A DNA stretch of 64,000 nt, taken from an uncultured Erwinia sp. GTDB lineage: Bacteria > Pseudomonadota > Gammaproteobacteria > Enterobacterales > Enterobacteriaceae. The notes below the pieces were generated by a model, which was not told the origin of the DNA, searched no databases, and saw nothing but the letters and a program-made list of their open reading frames with translations. Positions 46,162 to 53,693 of the stretch are shown here, piece after piece. The DNA lies in assembly GCA_945290265.1 (NCBI GenBank), contig CALYQW010000005.1:62001-126000 (forward strand), in the 5' to 3' direction. Position 1 is the stretch's first letter. Each line of letters opens with the position of its first letter. A program made the position numbers and the translations under genes.

Positions 46162-48567
46162 ATGCTGTTGAAGCGAAATTACCGGGTATTGCGATCGTTT
46201 GCCGTATTCAGTGTCCACAGCTGGCTGCTCCTGGCGCTCTGCGCTGCAGGCCGTGTCTGTGCTGACGGGCACGTTGAATTTGATCAGCAGATGTTGCAAT
46301 CGCTGGGCGTGGATAAAAAGGTGGCCTCAACTTTCAGCGAGGCGCCGCGCTTTATGGCAGGTGAAACCAGCGTAGCGCTATACGTCAATGGGGTTAACCG
46401 AGGCCGTGCAGAAGTGAAGTTTAATGATAACGGACAACTCTGCGTGACAGCGGATTTTTTGTCTCAGGCCGGACTGATAACTCCCGACGGCTTTGATGCC
46501 CGGACTGACTGTTCGCTGTCTGGCGCATTCTGGCCGCAGGCTGAAATCACGCCCGCGCCTGACCAAAATCGGCTTGATCTGGTGCTTCCGCAAAAATTTC
46601 TGCTGCCGGAAAACGATCCGGCGGCAGATTACTGGACACATGGTGGAAGGGCTGGGTTGATAAATTACGTTGCTCAGTATATGACCTCGTATGGTCGAGG
46701 CATATCTACCGATTTTATCCAACTTGGCAGCGAAGCCGGATTTAACCTCTCTGACTGGATAGTGCGTAGCCGCCAGCAGTTGTCGCGGATGAACGACGAG
46801 GCTCGTTTTGACAGCCAGGGAATATGGGCGCAGCGCAGCTGGAGCAGGATACGTAAGGTGATGCAACTCGGGCAAATAAACATGAGTAATGCCGGACGGG
46901 TGCTGGGAGTACAATTTACCCCTGAGGACGCGTTGCTGATCCGAGACCACAGCCCGGCATTGGTTGAAGGAATAGCGGACAGCCAGTCGGTGGTGGAAAT
47001 ACGCCAGGCGAATGTGCTGCTTTACAGCACCACGGTGCCTGCCGGTCCTTACAGTTTGAGCCATTTTCGCATGCTCAATACCCGAACGGATCTGGTAGTC
47101 AAAGTCACCAATAGCGAAGGCACAGAGCGGGAATTTGTCGTACCGGCATCAACCTTTCTGCAGAGGAATCTGACTGCTCCGGAACTGGCATTTGGCCTTG
47201 GTCGTACCGACCAGCAGGGGAGCGGTGTAAAACCGATGGTGGCGATGCTGGAAGGGGGATATGCACTGGGCGAATTATCGCTGATAAGCGGTTCATTGCT
47301 GGTTTCCTCACCGTACAGCATGCTTGAAACTAACTTCACCAGCCAACTTTTTCGTCCCTGGACGTTCAGACAGTACAGCACCTTCAGTCACGATAGTGAG
47401 CACCATACTCAGGGCATACAAAGCGGAGCAGAGGTAAGCTGGACAGCCACTGAACGGCTGACTTTGGGCGCAGAACTGCGGATACAGAGTACCGGTTATC
47501 GTGAGTTTTATGATGCGTTGCAGCGGCAGCCGCTCGAAACCCCAGGGATGAGTCGCAACCAGCTGGGATTGAGCGTTGGTTGGGATGCGCGCAGTGTTGG
47601 TAATCTGTCTCTTTCGGCGGGGCGCAGTAGCTACTGGGGAGGAAGCCACGCCGATTACGTGCGCGCTGGCTGGACTAAAGCATTTAACGGTGTGCTGATC
47701 TCTGCCAGCCTGGCGCGTAATACCCGCCCGGACGGCAGTGGGGGAGAAAATCTATTCTATCTGACCCTAAGTATGCCTTTGAGCAAAGGGAATATCAGTA
47801 GTTATATTAATAGCGGTGCTGGACAGGATCGTGTTGGAACCCGCTGGAGCCAGCGTTACAGCCAGGATCGCGGGTACAGTCTGTCGGGAGAGCGGAATCT
47901 GCGTAGCGATCAGAACAGTATCAGCGCCACCGGTGATATGGTTACCTCGCTTAGTCAGCTATCAGCAGGGGTCAGTGCAGGCAACAAACGCTCAACCACC
48001 TTGAATGCCAGAGCCAGTGGAGCAATTGTGGCACATGCGGGAGGGGTTACCCTGTCACCTTATCAGGTGGGAGATACCTTCGGCATTGCCCGGGTTGGCA
48101 ATGAAAGTGGTGTCCGGCTGCAGACCCCTTCCGGCCCGACATGGACGGACTGGCGTGGTTATGCAGTGGTGCCCGGATTAAAAGGATTTAAAAAAGCGGT
48201 GGTACAAATCGATGGCCGCAGCCTCGATAAAAGCATTGATATTGCCAATAGCTGGCAACAGGCTATGGCGGCGCGTGGTTCTGTTACCCGTATCGATTTT
48301 ATGGTAGTTCATAATCGCAGAGTGCTGGTGGGGTTAAAGGATCTCCAGAGTAATCCGATCGCCCGGGGTGCCAGCGTGTTTAACGAGCAGGGAGAGTTTG
48401 TCACGATAACCGGCGAACGCGGACAGACATTTATCCCGGATGCGGACGGAAAAAATCATTATGAAGTTCAGGTATCCGGCAGGACGTTGTGCCGCTTTAG
48501 TTTGCAGTTACCGGAAAAAGCCCCGAGCGGGGAACTGTATGAAACCGCTGACAGTGTGTGTCATTGA
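46162..48567 (+). CDS. Outer-membrane fimbrial usher
   Basis: The usher is the outer-membrane channel and assembly platform of chaperone-usher fimbriae. The 801-residue protein has a signal peptide (about 1-35), an N-terminal chaperone-binding domain with VEFDQQMLQSLG, the beta-barrel with plug (VEIRQANVLLYSTTVPAGPYSL, LRIQSTGYREFYDALQRQP), and C-terminal domains with a Cys pair (RTLCRFSLQL, DSVCH). It is somewhat shorter than the 830-870 of many ushers but all parts are visible. Most similar in style to YhcD-type ushers. Co-transcribed with the chaperone. Confidence 0.9.
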   Translation: MLLKRNYRVLRSFAVFSVHSWLLLALCAAGRVCADGHVEFDQQMLQSLGVDKKVASTFSEAPRFMAGETSVALYVNGVNRGRAEVKFNDNGQLCVTADFLSQAGLITPDGFDARTDCSLSGAFWPQAEITPAPDQNRLDLVLPQKFLLPENDPAADYWTHGGRAGLINYVAQYMTSYGRGISTDFIQLGSEAGFNLSDWIVRSRQQLSRMNDEARFDSQGIWAQRSWSRIRKVMQLGQINMSNAGRVLGVQFTPEDALLIRDHSPALVEGIADSQSVVEIRQANVLLYSTTVPAGPYSLSHFRMLNTRTDLVVKVTNSEGTEREFVVPASTFLQRNLTAPELAFGLGRTDQQGSGVKPMVAMLEGGYALGELSLISGSLLVSSPYSMLETNFTSQLFRPWTFRQYSTFSHDSEHHTQGIQSGAEVSWTATERLTLGAELRIQSTGYREFYDALQRQPLETPGMSRNQLGLSVGWDARSVGNLSLSAGRSSYWGGSHADYVRAGWTKAFNGVLISASLARNTRPDGSGGENLFYLTLSMPLSKGNISSYINSGAGQDRVGTRWSQRYSQDRGYSLSGERNLRSDQNSISATGDMVTSLSQLSAGVSAGNKRSTTLNARASGAIVAHAGGVTLSPYQVGDTFGIARVGNESGVRLQTPSGPTWTDWRGYAVVPGLKGFKKAVVQIDGRSLDKSIDIANSWQQAMAARGSVTRIDFMVVHNRRVLVGLKDLQSNPIARGASVFNEQGEFVTITGERGQTFIPDADGKNHYEVQVSGRTLCRFSLQLPEKAPSGELYETADSVCH

Positions 48568-48888
48568 GCAGATTAATTAATGCAGCGTCAAAAAGCACTC
48601 AATATATTTAATCAGAGTAGGGTGCTACAGGCGGCATTATAACGCTCAGCCTTGGCGTGTTATTTAAAACCGGTTGTTCTTCTGGTTGATTAACTTTTTT
48701 GCCGTTAACCATAACGCTGGACGGTATGGCAATCATCAAACTGGTCTATTTCTGACCCGGCATTCACCCGCCTGGATGCCCAATAATCGGGTTAATCGGG
48801 GGGAGCTTTTACACTAAGGTCAGGAAGTCTTGACCTTATCCGGCCCGTCACCGGATCTCTGTAACGGACGACAGGAACAAACAACGTG
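48568..48888. other. Spacer between usher and minor subunit gene
   Basis: About 320 bases with no recognisable gene. The length suggests a lost or internal regulatory segment. AGGAA (48873-48877) is the ribosome site of the next gene. Confidence 0.4.
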
Positions 48889-49464
48889 ATGAAACCAATG
48901 CTATCGATCGCTTTGCTGTCAGCAGCGTTAACCGCCGGCGCGACAGAACCGGTTAACGGTAATGTAGCGGTTATGGAATCTGCTGGTGAGTGTGTTATCC
49001 ATGTGGCGCGTGAAGAAATAGAGTATGGCGTGATGACCAACTGGCAGCTGCAGAAAACCGATAAACCGGGGGTGCTGACGCCGGGTGAACGCACCGTCCC
49101 GGTTACCGTGACCTGTGCCCACAGTCAGCCCTTTAATCTGCGTCTGTCAGGTGAACGTAATGCACGCGGTCAACTGCGTTATGGCCGTTATGGCTGGATG
49201 CGGGTGCAAATCACCAATCTGCATCTGGACGGTAAGTCGGTGAGTTTTGCGTTACGTGGGGGGCAGGGCGACAACCGACAGCTGGTTTTCGGTTCGGCTG
49301 TGCTGCATGAGGACAGTATAATTACCCCCTGGATGGATGGTCATGCTGCCAGGGGGCGAACCATGGCCTTTGAAATAGTGCTGGAGCCGCGTGTTGCCGA
49401 AGGTAACAGCTCCGTGAGTGCACCGGATGTGAGTGAAGGAAGTATACGCCTGACTCTGGAGTGA
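48889..49464 (+). CDS. Fimbrial minor subunit/tip candidate
   Basis: A 191-residue exported protein with a short signal peptide (MLSIALLSAALTAGA). A Cys pair frames the pattern GECVIHVAREEIEYGVMTNWQLQ ... VPVTVTCAHSQPFNLRLSG, as in the first half of pilin-like DUF1120 domains, and the C-terminus SVSAPDVSEGSIRLTLE could be a donor strand. GTG 48886 is immediately followed in frame by ATG 48889, and AGGAA fits either. Lying after the usher, it may be a tip adhesin or anchor; no lectin-type domain is obvious. Could also be an unrelated periplasmic protein. Confidence 0.6.
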   Translation: MKPMLSIALLSAALTAGATEPVNGNVAVMESAGECVIHVAREEIEYGVMTNWQLQKTDKPGVLTPGERTVPVTVTCAHSQPFNLRLSGERNARGQLRYGRYGWMRVQITNLHLDGKSVSFALRGGQGDNRQLVFGSAVLHEDSIITPWMDGHAARGRTMAFEIVLEPRVAEGNSSVSAPDVSEGSIRLTLE

Positions 49465-49485
49465 GAAAAATCACCCTGATTGCGT

Positions 49486-49989
49486 TCAGTCATACTGGCA
49501 ATAGAATATCGGGAAATTGTCTTTGATGAAGAAGATCCCATCTTTGATGGTACGGATGCTAAACCAGGCGCTGTCTTCCACAGGATTGAAGAACACCGGC
49601 AGGATATTGCTGACGGTTTGATTGATTTCAGCATGATCACTCAGATTATCCTTGCTAAACTTTGTGATCTTCACATGTTTAAACAGAGAAACAGAGTCAT
49701 CGCTTTCAAATTCAAATTCGATGCGTCGATTGACCGAGGCGGTATAAACCTCTTTTTCATACACCGGGCCGGTTAACATCACAGTTCCCTGATTATCTTT
49801 TACTCTGATGCCGGCAATCAGCGGGATACTGAGTTCGGGAGTTTCAAGGCGGAATGCTGCCTGACACTGATAGTTTTTTCGCGGTAAGTTCTCATAGCTG
49901 GCGGACCAGTGATGATCGATATGAACTACCACGGCGAAATAAAGGATTAACATAATGATATTAGCCAGATCGATAATCCTGTTTTTCAT
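49486..49989 (-). CDS. PsaF/ToxS-like membrane accessory protein
   Basis: A 167-residue protein with one N-terminal membrane helix (IIDLANIIMLILYFAVVVHID) and a periplasmic domain with two cysteines, C42 (NYQCQAAF) and C164 (FYCQYD). Size, topology, and position directly after a membrane-bound winged-helix regulator resemble PsaF, MyfF, YqeJ and ToxS-type partners that stabilise or sense for the regulator. Sequence alone does not prove the family. It overlaps the regulator stop by ATGA and ends 22 bases from the convergent minor-subunit gene. Confidence 0.65.
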   Translation of the reverse strand: MKNRIIDLANIIMLILYFAVVVHIDHHWSASYENLPRKNYQCQAAFRLETPELSIPLIAGIRVKDNQGTVMLTGPVYEKEVYTASVNRRIEFEFESDDSVSLFKHVKITKFSKDNLSDHAEINQTVSNILPVFFNPVEDSAWFSIRTIKDGIFFIKDNFPIFYCQYD

Positions 49990-50831
49990 TTATCCCCCTG
50001 TGAAAAATATTCCGATATGCAGGAAAGACTATTATTTTTTTCTGCGGAGCAATACATTGCAGAACTGGTAATGATACTCTCGAAAAGCGTGATATAGGTA
50101 TTGTCATAGCTTTTACAGACCGATGCTTCCTTACGCAGAAAGCGGTTGCGGATATCTATCTGACCGGCATTGTTATTAACATAAAGGGCACAATGCTTAT
50201 CATTTTTTTTATACAGAACATAATTACGGAAAAGCGGTGAAGTTGACAACACTGTTGGATCGCGCTGATAGCTATATTTGATAAAAATACCGGAAAGTAA
50301 AAATGCAAATAACCACACCGGTAACCAGATTTTTTTAACGTTTTTTGGATCGCTCGTAAGCGAGACGGTCTGAACCCGGCTGATCCTGACGGATGGAGAA
50401 TATCTTTCCGTGCTTAACCTGCTGCTTTCCTCTGATGGGGTTAATGGCGATGCCACCACTGAAGTCACGTTGATACCCGCAGGAATAGTCAGACCGACCC
50501 GCTTGGTGGTAATGATAATATCTCTGCCGGGCAGGAATTCAGCCAGTGCCTTACGTAATATGGAGATATTCTGATAAAAAGTGTTGGGAGACACCACCAG
50601 TCCCTGGGCACCCCAGGCAAATGCCATTATCTCGCGTTGTGGGACCAGTTCCCCCTGGCGCTGTAGCAATATCTCCAGGCAACGAGCAGCGGCGGTGAAT
50701 AAAGAGGTTTCACGTTCATCAGTGCGCGAACGTAACAAATGACTGTCAGGATGAAATTCCAGTTCGTTACAAATTAAATAAATCTTTTGCAACTCATTGT
50801 CATTGCTAATTATTATTCCATTATCAAACAT
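49986..50831 (-). CDS. Membrane-anchored winged-helix regulator (ToxR/PsaE/CadC type)
   Basis: A 281-residue transcription regulator. The N-terminal OmpR-type winged helix (about 15-105) includes EFHPDSHLL, RCLEILLQRQGELVPQREIM, FYQNISILRKALAEF and IITTKRVGLTIP. A Ser-rich linker leads to one membrane helix (IWLPVWLFAFLLSGIFIKYSY, about 168-188). The periplasmic domain has four cysteines (HCALY, VCKSY, YCSAE, LSCIS), possible disulfides. This layout is that of ToxR, CadC and PsaE. I chose ATG 50831; an in-frame TTG at 50843 adds four residues. Its position beside a fimbrial operon makes local control likely, as psaEF does for psaABC. Target and signal are inferred. Confidence 0.78.
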   Translation of the reverse strand: MFDNGIIISNDNELQKIYLICNELEFHPDSHLLRSRTDERETSLFTAAARCLEILLQRQGELVPQREIMAFAWGAQGLVVSPNTFYQNISILRKALAEFLPGRDIIITTKRVGLTIPAGINVTSVVASPLTPSEESSRLSTERYSPSVRISRVQTVSLTSDPKNVKKIWLPVWLFAFLLSGIFIKYSYQRDPTVLSTSPLFRNYVLYKKNDKHCALYVNNNAGQIDIRNRFLRKEASVCKSYDNTYITLFESIITSSAMYCSAEKNNSLSCISEYFSQGDK

Positions 50832-51263
50832 AATATCTATCAAAATTCCATGTCAATGACAAATAGCCGGTAATATTTAGAAAGATTCAAGTCTTTACCG
50901 GTTAAATACTACCTTGTCCGAGTAAATGTGCGTGTTAATAGATAAATGCAATTTTAAATATCGCCTTAACCGCAATACATTATAATCTCAATAATATATT
51001 CATCAACATTATTAGAGTATTCCCGGCGCAATTAATTAACATAAGTGCACATGATGGCGCCACACAATTTTCGCTGCCGCCTCTCACCGTTCGTTATGTG
51101 CTGTTCTTTTATCCATTGCGCTACGCACCAGCCCGGATCGTCCTGGTTAGCGCGGCGGCGGGGCGCTACTGGCACACTGGCCGCTGACGATGCCGGATGA
51201 CTAAACCATTGCAAAATTGTCTGTCACCACTATCATTAGCCGGTGATTGTCAGAGGCGAGTGC
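50832..51263. other. Divergent promoter region between regulator and lpxM
   Basis: About 430 bases, AT-rich next to the regulator and more balanced before lpxM. It marks the right edge of the fimbrial island. No direct repeats or integrase were found at the edges. Confidence 0.45.
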
Positions 51264-52235
51264 ATGGAAAACAGTAAAAAAAGTCACGCAGAGTTCATTC
51301 CTGCGTTTAAAGCGTCATTTCTACATCCTCGTTACTGGGGCAACTGGCTGGCGATAGGCTGTTTTGCCTTACTGGCTCTGGTGCCGGTGACAGTACGCGA
51401 TCCTCTGCTGGCACGGTTAGGTAAGCAAGTAGGCAGGCTGGCGAAAAGTGCCCGCCGGCGCGCACAGATCAATCTGTTCTACTGTCTGCCGCAGTTAAGT
51501 GATCAGCAGCGAGAAGAGATTATCGACAGGATGTTCGCCACCGCCCCTCAGGCGATGGTCATGATGGCTGAGCTGGCGCTACGCCCTAAGCGTGCGCTAA
51601 AACGTGTCCACTGGCATGGACGTGAGCAAATTGATCAGCTGGCAGAACGCGGAGAAAATGTGATTTTTCTGGTGCCGCACGGCTGGGCGGTGGATATCCC
51701 GGCGATGGTGCTGGCCTCCCAGGGGCAGAAGATGGCGGCGATGTTTCATAATCAGCGTAATCCGGTGATGGACTATATCTGGAATGCGGTACGCCGTCGT
51801 TTTGGTGGCCGGATGCATGCCCGTAATGATGGGATTAAACCTTTTATCAGTTCGGTGCGTCAGGGTTACTGGGGGTACTACCTTCCTGACCAGGATCATG
51901 GTGCTGAGCACAGTGAATTCGTTGACTTTTTTGCCACCTACAAAGCGACCTTACCGGCGCTTGGCCGTCTGATGAAAATATCTCGGGCAAAAGTGGTGCC
52001 ACTGTTTCCGGTGTATGACAGTAAAACCCACAGCCTGGACATCTGGCTGCGTCCGTCGATGGACGACCTGGCGGAAGCGGATGATGTGACGCTGGCGCGC
52101 CGTATGAATGAAGAAGTCGAGATCCTGGTCGGGCCGAACCCGGAACAGTACACCTGGATCCTGAAGCTGTTAAAAACCCGCAAACCGGGGGATATTGAAC
52201 CTTACCAGCGTGACGATCTCTACCCGAAAAAATAG
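51264..52235 (+). CDS. lpxM: Lipid A myristoyltransferase LpxM
   Basis: LpxM (MsbB) adds the last acyl chain to Kdo2-lipid A at the inner membrane. The 323 residues have an N-terminal membrane anchor ([17 protein letters not shown]) and the catalytic HX4D motif in [14 protein letters not shown], with [14 protein letters not shown] and [20 protein letters not shown] 51264 gives [13 protein letters not shown] in line with E. coli; a GTG at 51243 would add seven residues. In E. coli it follows mepM and precedes pykA; both neighbours are displaced here. Confidence 0.94.
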   Translation: MENSKKSHAEFIPAFKASFLHPRYWGNWLAIGCFALLALVPVTVRDPLLARLGKQVGRLAKSARRRAQINLFYCLPQLSDQQREEIIDRMFATAPQAMVMMAELALRPKRALKRVHWHGREQIDQLAERGENVIFLVPHGWAVDIPAMVLASQGQKMAAMFHNQRNPVMDYIWNAVRRRFGGRMHARNDGIKPFISSVRQGYWGYYLPDQDHGAEHSEFVDFFATYKATLPALGRLMKISRAKVVPLFPVYDSKTHSLDIWLRPSMDDLAEADDVTLARRMNEEVEILVGPNPEQYTWILKLLKTRKPGDIEPYQRDDLYPKK

Positions 52236-52241
52236 CTATTA

Positions 52242-52266
52242 AAACGGGGAGCCCGGCTCCCCGTTT
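52242..52266. terminator. Bidirectional terminator after lpxM
   Basis: Perfect 11-bp stem AAACGGGGAGC / GCTCCCCGTTT with a 3-base loop and A/T flanks on both sides. It separates lpxM from the convergent exporter gene. Confidence 0.75.
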
Positions 52267-52357
52267 AATTAACTTAATCCTGTTCTTTTCGCTAATCCCC
52301 GGCTTCCGAGCCAGTCCTGGCTTTTAACAACACACAAAGCGCAGCGCCTCAGCCCAT

Positions 52358-53587
52358 TTACACCTTCACCACCTGTGAACGCCGCCGCCACTCACGTAAA
52401 AACGCCATCAGCAACAGCCACCAGACTATCCCACAGGCCAGGTTAACCACGCTAAAACCACGCGTACCGTCGCTGAAATAACTGTACTTCGCCAGCTCGA
52501 TCCCCAGGGCAAACACCAGAATACTCACCATGCCCAGCATCGCCGCCACGCTACCTTTACCCGCATCGCTGGAAAACAGCGTCAGCCGATAAAGCCCGGC
52601 ATTCACCAGCCCGGTACCGAAGCCATAAATGCTTAACCCGGCGGTCAGCCACAAATAATTGTGCTTATCCAGCAGGGTAGCCACACAGGCGATAATCAGC
52701 CCCAGCAATACCGGCCACATGCCGAGGCGTATTGGACGATCCACCGGCACACGGGTTGCCAGCTTACCCAGCGTCAGGTTACCGACAATCATGGCGATAA
52801 ATACCGGCAGCTGCAGCAGGGCGTAATCGAGACGGCTCATCCCGGCTTCATGAATCAGGATCACCGGTGACAGCGCTACCCAGGCAAGACAGGGGATGGT
52901 CACCAGGCCAATTGCGATGGAGCCGGCCAACACCTGACGGTTACGCAGCAGCGCCAGATAGCCGCCGGCCAGTGACTTCAGGGACAGCGAAACCTGGCTA
53001 TCGCCGGCGGTTTCCGGCATGGTGCGCCATAATCCCAACAGGGCCAGGGCGCTGACGCCACCAAACAACAGAAACATGGTACGCCAGCCGCCGATCTCAA
53101 GAAACGCGGCACCGGCCAGCGGTCCGGCCAGCGGTGCCAGCAGGGCCACATTGGCCATCAGTGCCATAATTCGCACGCTGCGCGCTTCGTCAAAGGCTTC
53201 CTGGATCGCGGCATAGCCCACGGCCCCGATAAAGCACAGGCTGGTGCCCTGTAAAAACCGCAGCAGAACAAACTGTTCAATGCTGGCAATCCAGTTGGTA
53301 GCGAGACAGGTCAGAATAAAAAAGGTTACGCCACCCAGTAGCACCGGACGGCGGCCAATCTTATCGGACAGCGGACCCAGCAGCCATTGCAGCACCATTC
53401 CCCCCATCAGATAGGCGGTCAGGGAAGCGGATACCCATTCCGGCCCAACGTTAAATTCTTGGGTGACCATCAGCATACCCGGCTGGATCATGTCATGGGC
53501 GATGTAGGTAGCAAATTCAAACAGAACCAGCGACAGCGGAAAAATATACGACCGCCTGCCGCCAGCTCCCGGAGTTAATGACGCCAT
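52358..53587 (-). CDS. dfoS: MFS exporter, MdfA-like, DfoS candidate
   Basis: A 409-residue major facilitator with about 12 membrane helices. It is strongly MdfA-like: LFEFATYIAHDMIQPGMLMV with the two acidic residues E24 and D32 of the multidrug pocket, LQWLLGPLSDKIGRRPVLLGG (motif A) and RFLQGTSLCFIGAVGYAAIQ. It lies downstream of dfoJAC on the same strand, the place of the permease dfoS in Pantoea dfoJACS clusters, so siderophore export is the favoured role. A terminator separates it from dfoC. The alternative is a general drug exporter (mdfA/cmr). Confidence 0.75.
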   Translation of the reverse strand: MASLTPGAGGRRSYIFPLSLVLFEFATYIAHDMIQPGMLMVTQEFNVGPEWVSASLTAYLMGGMVLQWLLGPLSDKIGRRPVLLGGVTFFILTCLATNWIASIEQFVLLRFLQGTSLCFIGAVGYAAIQEAFDEARSVRIMALMANVALLAPLAGPLAGAAFLEIGGWRTMFLLFGGVSALALLGLWRTMPETAGDSQVSLSLKSLAGGYLALLRNRQVLAGSIAIGLVTIPCLAWVALSPVILIHEAGMSRLDYALLQLPVFIAMIVGNLTLGKLATRVPVDRPIRLGMWPVLLGLIIACVATLLDKHNYLWLTAGLSIYGFGTGLVNAGLYRLTLFSSDAGKGSVAAMLGMVSILVFALGIELAKYSYFSDGTRGFSVVNLACGIVWWLLLMAFLREWRRRSQVVKV

Positions 53588-53636
53588 TGAGGCTCCTTCC
53601 AGTGATCCCCACGTTCAGTCTCTGCCAGCGGGGAGA

Positions 53637-53671
53637 AAAATAAAAAGCGCAGCCGCGATGGCGACTGCGCT
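53637..53671 (-). terminator. Terminator between dfoC and the exporter
   Basis: On the minus strand AGCGCAG and CTGCGCT pair over 7 bp with an inner CGC/GCG extension across one mismatch, followed by TTTTTATTTTT. It should stop or reduce dfoJAC transcription before dfoS. Confidence 0.7.
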
Positions 53672-53693
53672 GAGTGCTGCATTATAGAACGAA

